Source: Erigeron canadensis (Eukaryota; Streptophyta; Magnoliopsida; Asterales; Asteraceae). From it: a stretch of DNA of 64,000 bases. Position 1 is the first letter of the stretch. Each line of letters opens with the position of its first letter. The notes beneath the pieces were generated by a model, which was given only the letters and a program-made list of their open reading frames with translations, was not told where the DNA came from and did no database searches. This document shows positions 11,650 to 23,843 of this stretch, piece after piece. The stretch lies in the NCBI RefSeq assembly GCF_010389155.1, contig NC_057764.1, positions 1,116,001 through 1,180,000 of the forward strand, given 5' to 3'. A program made the translations under genes and the position numbers.

Positions 11650-11690
11650 CTAGCTAATCAATCCGGGTTCAACCCGGGCCGTATAATTAA
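11650..11690 (-). mobile_element. Helitron 3' terminus (minus strand)
   Basis: The minus strand reads a CCGGGTTGAACCCGG hairpin, ATTGATTAG, then CTAG followed by T. This is a compact palindrome about ten bases upstream of CTAG, with T as the next host base. The same arrangement occurs at 46077 and 61830, defining one Helitron end family. The 5' end was not located; the element extends to higher coordinates. Confidence 0.65.
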
Positions 11691-12019
11691 AAAGTTAAAA
11701 CAAAAAATATATAGAATTATGTATGTAATCTAGGAGAGTTCTATGTATGTTTGGTTCAACCCTATTTGATTCTTTGGCTTGCTGTGAGGGGATTTAAGGG
11801 AAATCTTACACATATCGCTCGTAATTGTTGGATCCCTACTTGGTTGTATGCACATGGACATGTTTATTACATTTGTAAGTTGATGTTTAATAGGTTTAAA
11901 TGCTCTTTTTACTATGTATTGTTCATTTTACGCTAAAGTGTGTTATGCAGTGTCTGCTATTCTTCTATAAGTGTAATATAGTCAGACGACATAACCGACA
12001 TGTATGGTTACTAAACTTT

Positions 12020-12205
12020 TTACTCTCTCAATTTTTTTTGCCTCTTTTTGGCCGGAGATCCTTCTGGAAGCGATCTCTCTACCTTCGTGTAGGTGTAAGG
12101 CTGTCAACATTCCTAACTTCCCCAAACCTGGATTTTGTCGGATTGGTTACTTGACTTTTGCCGGATTAAGTACCGTTGTTGTTATTGTTGTTGTTGTATG
12201 TAATT
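12020..12205 (+). mobile_element. 3' tail of an RTE-type LINE
   Basis: The stretch TTTTTGGCCGGAGATCC, then GGAAGC, CTCTCTACC, GTAGGTGTAAGGCTG, ACATTCC, CCCAAACC and finally a (TTG)n tract (12174-12200) follows the typical 3' tail of plant RTE-clade non-LTR retrotransposons as I remember it. No reverse transcriptase remains, so this is a 5'-truncated copy. Upstream DNA (11700-12010) is unassigned. Confidence 0.55.
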
Positions 12206-12680
12206 TGTTGTCGATACATTATAAATTTTGATATGGAGACTACAATATATTTGTAAAGATGAACATTAATATATAAAATCGATTAGGTGATAAAAAAGTA
12301 AAACTAACTACCACAAATCAATGGTAGATATAGAATTAAAAATAAAGAGCTAGAATACGATCGCTCATTTTTTCATATTAATAATGTTACAAAATTAATA
12401 TGTAACAAAAGAGATAACATATGGCCTAATATTAAAAATAGTTTTTGAAAATAAAAAAAAAATAATTATGACATCATAAATTTATAGAAAATAGCTTAAG
12501 AGAAAATGTTAGCATGCCACATAAGAAAAAAAGTTCTAGAAACAATTTTGTTTTATTTATATAAGAGAAGAGATTGATTTAAAATTAGTATAAAATTTAA
12601 ACTCAAAACCTTATGATACCACTAAATCTTATCCGACCGACCTAAAATGCCTAAAAATCACTTATCATTTTATCTTTTTA

Positions 12681-15114
12681 CTAGAGGGGTACCTACGCGT
12701 TGCAGCGGTAATTCTAAAAAACAGTGGTTGAATGTGGTGGTAAGTTTCCTGATGCGTGAATTTATGACTAAAAACAAATGTATTATATAGAGTAGACCTA
12801 CACATGCAATAAGGCTAATAATTTTAATCTAATTAATGTAGAAAATAAATTGAGATCTTGTCTTTTACATTAACCAACCGTTATCAATCCAATGTTTTAA
12901 AGATTATAAAGAAAACTTTCAATCTATATTACTATACGTTGAGATGCGCTTTTTAGACATTGAGTTGCTTTCTTGAGCTTTGCTTTGAATGTATTGTTAA
13001 TGCATAGTTGTTCACCTGCATAGCTGCATACATCAACATATCACAACATCCATTATTATATGCTGGTTAACTGCCTTACCTTTGTCACTAACTTTAAAGT
13101 AACTATACGCATAAACATCTCTACTCTAAAACAATCAATGATAAATACTTAGATACATAAGCTTCTACAAAGTGAATTTTACAACCATTTGTCATATGTC
13201 ATGTGACTGATCTTAGCATAGTCTTCGTTTATTATCCATTTCTTTATCAAATTTTTATTTCTCTTCATATATTACTCAAATACAATTTCCATCTATCTTG
13301 GCATAAGACATGTTTGTTATCAATAGGAAACATTAAGCTCTAATCAATATAAGTTCTAACCTGAACAGCTGGAGCAGGCATCGTTTGACGGACCCATTGC
13401 GAAAATGATCATAAATCTAAGAAATCTTTACAAAAACAATACATTGAAAGATGAATCAAGGCATTCTCATTATTATAAACAAAATTTAAAATGAGATGGT
13501 ACTTAAAACCATGCACCTTCTAACAGTTATGCATTATCTAAAACTTCTTTATACGCCACGTTTGAGGTGCATAATCCAGGTCGATTAGAGTATGTGTATG
13601 CCACAATGTGAGTATTCGTATAAATTTATACAACTTTATATGTTGATAGATGCATATAGTTTTTAAAGTTAACAGATTGTATAAATTTATGATGACCAAA
13701 TACTTGCTATATTTACCAAAATTACCATTAATCTTAGTTAACTCAGCCAACGCTAATTTTTCGTACTTCAATGGGCAACGCTTTTTTAAGGAGCCCCACT
13801 TCTGACTGCTCCATTGCTTCTCGCGTCTCCTGTAGTTACTTTTGTTTATTAATACTATGTGATAACTCTACATGAAAGCGACTATACAATGTGTATGGTG
13901 GATTCTTTGTTAAGTTCTTACCTCCTCCATAAGCAGGTCATTGAACATGCGTTGTTTTAGCTTTACTTGAGGTTGTATCAAACGTTATAGAAATGCTGGC
14001 ATAATCAATCCCTGCAACGTCGCAAATTTACACACAAAATCTTGATTTAAGACGACAATCAAATCCATGAAACAAATCTAATCATGTTTTTTTCTTTCTT
14101 AACAAACAACGAAATGATCACAAAGTCAACAAGATGATCTGTTACAAATAAAAGTATAACATGGCAGACCACATGATAGCTAAACGAAAAGTCGCGTGAA
14201 GCGAATATAAGATTGCTAAAAAAAATATAAAAAAATTAACAATGATACCAATGGATAGTTGAAGCTACATCCATTGAATCAACACGAATATAAGATTGCT
14301 AAAATGAAAATAAATCAAAAACTTATAACCTCCCATTGAATTATTACCCAACTGAAATATTTAAAACCCTATTCATATGAACTTGGGAAAGAAAAATTAC
14401 CCTATTCGACCTCATCTAAATCTCCATAAGAATTCGAAGATTTACCTGCACATTAACCGAGCTTACATAACTATTTACAATATATATCAATAATCAATTA
14501 CTTGTAAGGACAAAAGAATTGAGCCATCAAATATTAAAACGTTATTGTATCCATGTAAAAATAACAATGGATGGATAAAGATAATAATTATGATGAAGAT
14601 TATTGAAAATGTTCTAAGAAAATACATAAATCAAAGTTAAGAAAAAAATATCAATCACAAATATTTACCAATTGTGGATGGTGATTGCAAATAATAGAAA
14701 CCCATTGCGGTTTGAAATAATCATGTTGAATTACGGTTGAATTCCGTTGGGCGGTAACGCCATCAACACCGGTTGATTGAAATCGGGTGGATTGAAAATT
14801 TTGAAATCGACTGGATTGAATTAAAATGACTTTCTCTTCACCCCCTTTCTCTTCCAACGAACGGTGTATTAAAATCCTTTGGACAACCATGGTGGATTGA
14901 AGCGGAGACGTGAAAATTTTTTAGGGGCTGAAAGAGGAGGGGGGCAACGAATGAGTAAGGGTTTCAAGTTGTGTACTTGTGTCAGATTGTTTTGTAAGGG
15001 TAATTTAGTCTTAATGTATGGATGGATATATAAAAATGAATTAAGATCAAGAGCAAATTAGGAATATTAGGTTCTTATCACTTAAATCCAATTATTTTTA
15101 TAAAGGAGTATAGA
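12681..15114 (-). mobile_element. Non-autonomous Helitron, 2.4 kb, with captured gene pieces
   Basis: On the minus strand it starts A|TCTATACTCCTTTATAAAA (15114) and ends CCGCTGCAACGCG, then GTACCCCT, then CTAG|T (12684-12681). The TC start, hairpin, CTAG end and A/T insertion site all fit a Helitron. It has no Rep/helicase gene. Inside, several minus-strand segments look like host exons bordered by GT/AG sites, in one order and orientation. The pairing of these two ends is inference: they are the nearest compatible pair, and no other element border was seen between them. Confidence 0.6.
13767..14011 (-). pseudogene. Captured exon pair of an unrecognised host gene
   Basis: Exon-like block 14011-13922 follows a CAG acceptor and ends GAGGAG|GTAAGA. 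It reads LIMPAFL, a TAA stop, then RLIQPQVKLKQRMF and NDLLMEE. Block 13829-13767 follows TACAG and ends GAA|GTACGA. It reads ETREAMEQSEVGLLKKALPIE in the continuing phase (phase 0). A likely third block lies at about 13399-13355 (ending CAG|GTTAG). A candidate 5' exon lies at about 14880-14669 (ending at a GTAAAT donor). The peptide is helical and charged, and I do not recognise the family. Retained splice sites indicate capture at DNA level. The in-frame TAA shows that it is not functional as read. Confidence 0.5.
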
Positions 15115-15506
15115 TATAGAATATTCCGTATGATTTAACCAAATATATAAAATTTCTCCAGCACTTATCATTTTATATTTTTTTAATTTTATTACTATTT
15201 ACTATCTATCCTAAAGCAAATTTAGGAGGTGGTGATAATAATCATCATATCATGGAACAAGGGAGACATCATGTCATCATCTATAAGAAACGTATACAAC
15301 AAAAACCAAAATTATATCGGATCCATCCATTTATTCGTCTCCAAAGATTACAACATATACATATATACATACATACAATATATATACAATTATACACAAC
15401 CTCTTCCCTCATTTATCTCATCTTCCACCCCTTTTTTATTCCTTCATTCACCCATCAAATATATATAGATACAAAAAATATATCCATATCATCCACTTTT
15501 CTCTGT
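15115..15506 (+). promoter_or_regulatory. Likely promoter and 5' leader start of the RCC1-repeat gene
   Basis: Pyrimidine-rich, T/C-rich leader-like DNA (15405-15530) follows AT-rich TATA-like tracts near 15354-15390. CTCT|GTAAAT at about 15506 is a plausible donor for a leader intron whose acceptor would be TTGTAG at 16803-16808. Transcription start and donor are inferred. Confidence 0.4.
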
Positions 15507-15659
15507 AAATCATTCTTCTCAATTTAAAATTTATTTAACTAATCTAATTAATATCATCCATCCATACAAAATCATCACAATTCAATCTTAATTTGGTTTT
15601 GATCACATACAAAAGATTCTGTTTTATCTGGGTGCGTTTTTAAGAATAAAAATTGTCAT

Positions 15660-16400
15660 TTTTCTTTATGTTTGACAGATCTTGATCACATGTAATTCTT
15701 TTTGTGTTTTTTTTTTCTATCTTTGTTATCATAAATGTACTAACTTTATTCAAAAACAAAATAGCCCATGTTGTATATCTTTGATATGTTCTGAAAAGTT
15801 TTCAACTTTATCTGATTACATGTCATTCTGTACGGTTTCTTGATCTTTGATCATCATAAATGTACAATCTTTATAAAACCCAATTGAAAAACAAAATTGT
15901 ATATCTTGATATGTCCTCATAAATTTCAAACATTACTTGATCAATTGTAATTTTTCATGTTTTTTCATCTTTGATGATCATAAATGTACAATCTTTATAT
16001 GACCCAATTGAAATTTAAAGTTGCTCATGTTATATATATTGAAAGTGTTTATAGATTTCTCAACTTTATTGAATTACATATACTTCTTTGTGTTTTGTTG
16101 ATCTATGATGATCAAAAATTGAGTTTTGTTGTTATAAAGTTACCCATGTTGTATATTCTTAGATATTTGGAATAAAGTTTTCAACTTTACTTGATTAGAT
16201 GTAATTCTTTATATTATCTGTTAATATGATTATGATGATCACAAATGTACAAACTTTATATGACCCAATTGAAAATCAAACTGACCCAAGTTCTGTATTT
16301 TGATAATTTTTCATTAAAAATCTCAACTTTTTGTTTTTGCTTTTAGTGATGGATTATCTGATGATCAATAAGATCATGTTTGTGATTGATCATTGTTTTC
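15660..16400 (+). repeat. Degenerate tandem repeat, ~125-bp unit, about six copies
   Basis: The word ATCATAAATGTAC and close variants recur at 15728, 15853, 15977, 16111 (weaker), 16238 and 16362 (weakest), a spacing of 124-134 bp. Each unit also carries GACCCAATTGAAA-like, CCATGTTGTATAT-like and TTTTCAACTTTA-like words in the same order. Units are diverged, so the array is old. It lies in the probable first leader intron of the RCC1-repeat gene. Confidence 0.85.
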
Positions 16401-17059
16401 TATTTGGATGACATAATTCTGTATTTTGATTGATTGATTTTGCCCAGAATCTAATTATTCTTGTAAATGTGATACTTTGAATGCAAGTTTTATTTTTGGG
16501 ATATGATAGAATATTCTTTCTTCAAGCAATAGTATTCTTCATCTTATGGTTACCTTTATGGATTATGTTCTTTTTTTTCATCCTTCAGTTTTGTAACTGT
16601 ATATTGCCTTGATGGCCTAATTTTGTTAAATCATCAACGAATTCAATTATACACGTCAGATTAATGTGAAATGTTTGCCCCTAAATTATGTGATCAAATT
16701 TAGCACATATTCTTTACTTTTTATGTAATGGTTGTATAGTTATATATGTATCTATTTGCCCACTAGATTATGTTTTGACTTCTGATGATGATCTTGTTGT
16801 TATTGTAGTTTTTGGGAATTGGGATTTTGAGTCAAGCAATAACTCAAGGTATGTATTATTAAGGGGTGTCCAAAATGTGCATTTTTGCAACAATTTGTTT
16901 GGTTTGAAATGCAAAAAGACACATTCTTTCGTTAGTGAAATGAGACTCAAAAGGATAATGTGATAATATGTTTGATTTTTAACATATTTTTATGTTATTT
17001 CTAGCAGTTAAATCTTATCATCTTGATTAATTTGGGCACTGCAGAATTGAGCAGTGCCC

Positions 17060-19552
17060 ATGGAAGCCACCACTAGTGAGACACCAAGTATGCAATACCA
17101 CAACTTTCCTGAACAACCGATCCCTACGACAGTAATGTCTCCCAGCCCGTCTTTTGATCGACAAACCCGTCATTGTTTTGGAGACGAAACACCCGGAGAA
17201 TTTCCATTATCTGCAAACCCTTCAATTGTTCTTCATGTTCTCACTGCTTGTAATCTTGACCCCCAAGATTTAGCAAAATTAGAGGCAAGTTAATATTTAT
17301 TGATGTTTAAATGATAAAAAGATTTTAACCCCGTATTTAGAATTGATGGTGCTGCTGATTTCTATGTGGAAATTGACTTTTTTTCGCAGGCTACATGTTC
17401 TTTCTTTAGGCAACCTGCCCATTTTGCCCCTGATCATGAGCTCTGTTTATCTGAGCTTGCAGCTCTTGATATGTGCCAAAAAAGAGCAATCTTTAAACCC
17501 ATGACTTCAGAAAAACGCGAAGAACTGAAATTGCGATGCGGGGGCTCTTGGAAATTGGTTCTGAGATTCTTGCTGGCTGGGGAAACTTGCTCTAGAAGAG
17601 AAAAGTCCCAGGCTATAGCAGGACCGGGTCATAGTATTGCTGTGACTTCAAAAGGTTCTGTTTATACTTTTGGGTCTAACAACTCGGGCCAACTTGGTCA
17701 TGGTACCATTGACGAGGAGGCAAAGCCCCGCATAATCAGGTTTACATTTTTTATTTGTTTAACTTTTGACCCGTTTCTAGTAGAGGTGGAATGGGGTGAT
17801 TCTAGAACAGTATGTGGGTAATTTTTTACTCCACCCATATCTTGGTAAGTGGGTTGAAATTGATCAACCTTAGGGGGAGTTGCCAATGGGTCAAATTGTT
17901 GGGTTGACCAAATACACTTCTTCTAAAGAAAATATAGAAATCAATATAAAAAATAACTTATAGTGTGCTAATTATGTGTACTAACTTTCAATTTTCTATG
18001 ATAATGTAGTAATATTATAAGTATGATAGAAGGTTCTATGTATTAAAGATATACTTTTGGGCAGGCGCTTTTGACCCATTTGACCGTTTTCATATTAATT
18101 CAACTTTTTTTATTTGATTTGAAACTTCCGCATCTTGTTTTTCTTCATTCACAAGTCCGGTATTGTGTAGATCTTTGCAAGGAATTCGTATTATACATGC
18201 AGCAGCTGGAGCGGGCCGAACAATGCTCATCAGTGATTCTGGGCAGGTTTACGCCTTTGGAAAGGACTCATTTGGGGAAGCCGAGTATGGAGTTCAAGGA
18301 AGTAAACAAGTTAGCACTCCTCAAGTAGTTGATTCTTTGAAAGATATATTTGTGGTACAAGCTGCAATTGGAAACTTCTTCACGGCTGTATTATCACGAG
18401 AAGGAAGAGTCTACACCTTTTCCTGGGGAAAGGAGAACAAACTTGGTCATCAAACCGAACCAACTGATCTTGAACCACACCCGTTGTTGGGTCCACTTGA
18501 AAATATTCCTGTGGTCCAGATCGCGGCAGGTTATTGCTACCTTCTTGCTTTGGCTTGTCAACCAAGTGGCATGTGAGTTTCACTATTACTTGTGACTAAC
18601 AGTCTGTCCTGTGATTTCTTTTATAGGGTTTTCTAGTGAAAAAAGTAAAATTTGTATCCTGATCATATTTCTTGATTATGTCACTAATTAACATATTGAA
18701 TCCGTTTGTCAACAGGTCGGTTTACTCAGTTGGATGTGGTTTAGGAGGGAAATTGGGCCATGGGACCAAGAATGATGAGAAGCAGCCAAGATTGATAGAA
18801 CAGTTTCAGACTTTGAATCTGCAGCCTATGGTGGTTGCGGCCGGTGCATGGCATGCGGCCGTGGTTGGTACTGATGGCAGGGTTTGTACATGGGGTTGGG
18901 GCCGATACGGCTGTTTAGGCCATGGGAACGAAGATTGTGATTCAGTTCCGAAAGTGGTTGAATCTTTAAGCAATGTAAAAGCTATACATGTTGCCACAGG
19001 GGACTATACTACTTTTGTAGTTTCTAGCGATGGAGATGTCTATTCTTTTGGCTGTGGAGAGTCATCAAGCCTTGGACATAATTCTGCAGAACCTGATGCA
19101 CAGGTTTGCCCTTCTATTTTGTCTAGGAGACGATAGGTACACAATAACTTAGCAATACATTACAATTGTAAACACAGAATGCTACTTTTGTTGCATATGG
19201 CTAAAGATTATCGTATCACTATCACCTCCCATTTTGTTTACATCATCTAGTTTCATCGAAGATGACATGATACAACTGATGCCAAAACCTTTTTGTGTTT
19301 GATACTCAGGGAAATAGGCACGCTAATGTTTTGAGCCCGAAAATGGTGACATCATTGAAGCAAATTAATGAAAGGGTGGTGCAAATAAGCCTTACAAACT
19401 CAATCTATTGGAATGCTCACACGTTTGCACTCACGGAAGCAGGAAAGTTGTATGCGTTTGGAGCGGGGGACAAAGGACAGTTAGGGGTGGAACTTGTTGC
19501 TAACCAAACCGAAAGGCCGACTCCAGAGCGTGTCGTAGTTGATCTCTGCTAG
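17060..19552 (+). CDS. RCC1-repeat (seven-bladed propeller) protein
   Basis: Five coding exons by splice consensus and frame: 17060-17284, 17390-17739, 18171-18572, 18716-19103 and 19310-19552. They give 535 residues. The protein starts MEATTSETPSMQ. A conserved N-terminal part (NPSIVLHVL, LAKLEATCSFF) resembles an F-box-like helix region. It is followed by seven RCC1-type repeats, e.g. VYTFGSNNSGQLGHG, VYAFGKDSFGEAEYG, VYSVGCGLGGKLGHG, CTWGWGRYGCLGHG, VYSFGCGESSSLGHN and LYAFGAGDKGQLG. RCC1 propellers bind proteins or chromatin. Plant members include UVR8 and many uncharacterised proteins, and this one fits an uncharacterised plant subgroup, so I give no symbol. The first coding intron starts with GC (AG|GCAAGT), required by frame and conservation. 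A leader intron (16849-17044) precedes the start. The third repeat reads VYTFSWGKENKLGHQ, slightly divergent. The gene is convergent with CCT5. Confidence 0.92.
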
Positions 19553-21155
19553 CCAAGTGAAGTTTAATGATGACTACTAATCTCTCAACTGATCACCATA
19601 TGATCAAATGGTTAATGTTTTTACTTTTTACTTTCAGTTTGTTCCTTCCATGTCTATTTGTGTACATAAAAACAAAGAAGGATTTGTGAAGAATGTTTTT
19701 AGGTGGGGTAGGAAGTGCTAGTAGAAAATTGTTGGGGGGCTTGAAGTAAATGTCTTTTTATGGTTTCTTAAGGAGTAAATATTAATTGCATTTGTGAATT
19801 ATGGTTTTATTTGTTTAAACAAAGTAAATACTTGAATATTTCGTTATTTAGATTTAGATTTCCGTTTATCAGATGTGGACTGAGAATCTGTGTATCACCG
19901 AAATAGATACGGCAAAGGGGCACGGAATTGATACGGGAACGTGGAACGGAAAAATGGGTACGGCAAAGATATGGCAATAAAAAGATAAAAAAAGTAAAAG
20001 TATATTGATTTTATATAGAGAGAAATTTGAGAATGATATAGTTATAATTTTATAAAATATGGTGATCTCAATCGTATAATTTAGTTGTTTTGTGTTTTTG
20101 GGTATGCATAATTGTAAGAGGATGGTCGTTTTTGGAATAAAAAAAAACTCATTGAAACCCTAACATTAATTGGATACGGTATGAAAACTTCATAGAAACG
20201 TTTCGGTATATATGGAAACTTCAAGGAAACGTTTCGTATGAGTTTCGTACGAGTTTTCGTTCCCATGAAGTTTTCGAAACGGGTACGACTACCTGTTTGG
20301 AATTTCAGTGCATCACGAGAATATAATCTTTTTATGATTTTTCAAGTAGGGTCCATATTTGCATGTATGTATATTTATTGCTGAGCAAGTTATTTTGTCT
20401 GCTTGTTATACGTTTATCCAACATAATTATCCGTTGATCCAACATAATGAATAAAATGTAGACAATGTATTTTATCTAGAGATCTAATTTTAAAAAGCCT
20501 CTTTGCAGGATAAAAATTTCCTCCTAATAGTATTTTTTTTTCCTTTACTTTTCTGCAAAAAGATTATTATCAAAACAGCAACAAGCAAGATATTAGCTTA
20601 GTAGCAAATCTATACAACTACAATATAAAAATATAACAATAATAACTCGGTACTTTAAACTTAGATGGGATTATATAAAATGATTTCATTTGAATTCGTT
20701 TGGAAATACAACTTAACTAACATATTTATACGAAACATAAGAGCGCTTCTTCATTTAAAAAGTCGAAGAGTACAAATGACTCTAAACAAAACCAAACGTT
20801 TGATGAATAGTTTGTAAATCGTGTTATAAAAAATTCGTTTATATTTACCTGTTTTGTAAATGAATGAACACAAACATTGGCTTCAATTCATTTGTTCTCG
20901 TAATGTTTAGTAACTTGTTCATTTGCGTCATTGTTTGTTTATATCCTAATACAATGTGTGCACTCGGTGTAAATTTTAGACAGGATTCGTGTATGTTTGT
21001 ATTTTTACCTTTCTAAAAGGTAGAAAAGCTTCTTTTTTTTCTTATAAAACAAATTTCCGGTTGTTTCTTTGGCCAAAGCCCGAAATCCAAACAAACAAAC
21101 ACAAACGTGCCTACTTTGTATTAATTCGGTTTATTTATAAGGAAAATTAAGAGAT
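19553..21155. other. 3' flank of the RCC1-repeat gene and intergenic DNA
   Basis: The 3' UTR probably ends between 19650 and 19850. From about 19875 to 20300 the DNA is made of repeated short words on both strands (GATACGG, GGAACG, GAAACGTTTCG, GTACGAG). Their style matches the interiors of two MITEs further on, but I found no convincing TIR/TSD pair. The rest is AT-rich with no gene. Confidence 0.45.
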
Positions 21156-21163
21156 ATACTACA

Positions 21164-21614
21164 CATAGTTGTTAGTATCGTACGATACACGATACGTCTT
21201 GTACGAGTCGTATCACAACTCAAAGAAAAAGTAACGTCTCGGTTAGTGTCTCAGGCTAGGTTTTGACTCGGTTCGATACGATACGATATGGCACGTATCG
21301 GTCTGATACGATACGGTTTGTTAAGAAAAAAAATTTTAATTTTCCTATAAATACTCTTTAATACAGTAAATTTATTACTAATAAATGTTCATTTTGTATT
21401 TAATCGATACGTATAATAATAAAATCATTTTAAAAAGTTAATATATGTAATAAATATGATAATATCATATATATGTATGTTTTTACGCATATATTATACA
21501 TTTTTGCTATATATTTTTTATTTTTATATCCCTTACGATACGTAATACGATACGATTTACGATTTAAAAAATCACAAAATGAGTCGACACACGATATGCG
21601 ATTCAACAACTATG
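21164..21614. mobile_element. hAT-type MITE, 451 bp, filled with CGATACG words
   Basis: The termini are CATAGTTGTT (21164-21173) and AACAACTATG (21605-21614), an exact inverted repeat. An exact 8-bp direct repeat ATACTACA flanks them (21156-21163 and 21615-21622). The interior is dominated by overlapping CGATACG, CGTATCG and GTACGATAC words near both ends and an AT-rich centre. No coding capacity is seen. TIR and TSD length support a hAT-type non-autonomous element. Confidence 0.85.
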
Positions 21615-22131
21615 ATACTACATAAATTCTCTAAAGATAGTACTGTCTTGTTCGACAACCACAAAATGTGTCATATTGTTATATATGGAAAGTATGTGGC
21701 GATTAATTCCTCAACATCATTCTTTTTTGTGTTTGAATTTCAAAATATATACTTAACATTTGTTTTCTTTCATGTCATTTGAGATGGCAAGGCTCAAACT
21801 TCTTTGTGAATACAAAACCTTTACCTTTCAAAAATATCACCTGACATAATTGGTGAATTTAAGATAATATGTCTAGGAAAAGTTAATTTAAAGGAAATAA
21901 GGAATATTAATCACGAGTTGTAAAATGTGAGACAAATTGACTATGATTATATTAAAATGACACAACATGTATGGCTATAAATAGATAGCGTCCTATTTTT
22001 GTGTCATTGCTTTCATATGTACAAGTCACAACGTGAGTTTGCTTATCAAGAAATTGATTTCCCCATGTTACATTTACTATGAAACTTCTTTTGGCATATG
22101 TCCCCATGAGATTAAGAGAATATTTAATATT

Positions 22132-22460
22132 TCTATACTACACTTATATTTATATTCATACTCCTTTATAAAACAAACTTTTCCTCCCTTTCCTTAATTT
22201 TAAAAACTTGAAATGACACATTAACTCTCCATCTTAATACATCCTTATTTATATTCTATAAACTATGATTAAAATGCCCTTAAAAAATTGAAAATCTATC
22301 TCTTCTGCAGAAACACATAACAAAAACCCTAACCCAAAATTCGTGCCCCCCCCTTTCATATCCTACGCAACAATTCATCACATTTTCGACCGCAATGAAA
22401 TTACTTTATCGTTAATAACCACACTGTAACCGCTGCTGCATTGTGCGGACACCAATCTAG
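22132..22460 (+). mobile_element. Small Helitron-like element (plus strand)
   Basis: The 3' end is AACCGCTGCTGCATTGTGCGG (hairpin arms CCGC/GCGG), ACACCAAT, then CTAG|T at 22457-22460. The 5' end is either TCTATACTAC (22132) or TCATACTCCTTTATAAAA (22157). The latter closely matches the 5' end of the 12681-15114 element. No coding capacity is seen. Confidence 0.55.
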
Positions 22461-22728
22461 TATATTATAAAGCAACATATAATTTTCAACTTTTAACTTT
22501 TCAATATTCAACATTCAATAATTTACACTATATCAATATAACTTACACTATACTCCCCGCCACCACCACCAATCGCCGCCACCACCACCGCCTCCACTCG
22601 CCGCCGCCACCCGTCACCACCGCTGTTGTTATTACATTGCTACTCTTCACCACCGCCACCACTCGTTACCACCGCCACCGGCGCCACCCGTCATTACTAA
22701 ATCGCTGCATCACGCGGATACTTGGGCT
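22461..22728 (+). mobile_element. Probable second Helitron-like relic with (CCACCG)-rich interior
   Basis: Directly after the CTAG of the previous element comes DNA rich in CCGCCACCACC words. It ends in ATCGCTGCATCACGCGGATACTTGGG, a relative of the same hairpin end, but with CTCG instead of CTAG. Elements A and B at 8.6-9.1 kb have the reverse-complement GGTGG-rich interior, so these are likely the same family. Confidence 0.4.
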
Positions 22729-23843
22729 CGTTAATATTAAAATGAGAAATTGTTTTAAAAGTCAATATTTTAAAGGAATGTTGGAACCAATTCTAACTTT
22801 TGATTTTAAAATTTTCCAACTTTAAATTGTTTATTAAAAAAAATTTATTTAAAAAAGCGTAAATCAATCTATTAAAAAATAACAGTATCACGCTATGTCA
22901 TCATAAAAATAGACTGCAAAAACTTTCCTAAATGTTAAAAAGGACGGCACATTACAACGGACATAAAACCCTCTTGCACAGTTGCACCTAAGAATCCAAG
23001 GGAGTGTTGTATATAAAAAAAAACTAGTTCTATATTCAAGCTACAATCCATGTATTAAGAATATGTCGAGCATAAATGATTCATAGGAGAATCGATAAGC
23101 AAAAACTATTTCATTGCGTTCTAGATTGTGATTTGATTTTTAGTCAATGGGTATCCAATTGCGGTACCAGGCTAGGGTTTTCTCCATTACCCTTATTGTG
23201 ATTTGATTTTGGTTTAGAACAGTGACTTATAGCTAGGGTGTTGGTAGCGATGGGTGTTCCCAGTAGTGAGTGGTGGGACGACCCACTCGCACACCGCCGC
23301 CATCACCTAAGCACTCACGCGTGAATAAATTTGAGTGGTCCAACCACATTGGGTGATAAGTGAGTGGAACGGAAATCAAAGCCATAAAGACTCTTTTTGT
23401 CAGCAGATTTAATTCTTTTTTGTTTCTTCCCCAAGATGAATTGAGTGGTGCATTTGAGATGGTACAACGTGATGGGTTGAAAGTGAATAATGAGTGAGTA
23501 GTTAGTGTAGCGGTTGCCTAACACCCTTATAAAAAAACACATATTTCCCACGCTATACCTACCATCCTACCAAGTATATGATGATCACACAAGCAATGCA
23601 AACACATGAACTTGACCAACTGGCGTGTGGAGAAGTGTCGAGAATTGTTTGAAAAATAAACATTAATGCGTACATTACTTCAAATAAAACAAACCAACGC
23701 CGGACAGGCATGAAATAACTGAAGGCAACACATAAGCCCACACTAACAGAATAAAACTACAACCATACGCTCAGTAAAAAAATGTTTCCAGCAATATATA
23801 GTCGTCCCACAGACACCAAAACTTGAAACCAAGTACCTTGACC
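22729..23843. other. Intergenic DNA and 3' UTR of CCT5
   Basis: No gene is seen. The CCT5 3' UTR should occupy roughly the last 200-300 bases (minus strand, below 23844). A polyadenylation site was not fixed. Confidence 0.4.

Noticed and set aside
17288..17292. Using GT at 17289 as donor of the first coding intron
   Set aside because: It gives a frame shift and loses the conserved LEATCSFF; the GC donor three bases upstream fits both.
19875..20300. A third hAT-type MITE with GATACGG/AAACG words
   Set aside because: The candidate flanking repeat (GTATCAC/GCATCAC) is inexact and the ends do not match each other, so no borders can be given.
22560..22700. Proline/histidine/alanine-rich open frames
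   Set aside because: Low-complexity CCACCG repeats of a Helitron-like element; no start context or conservation.
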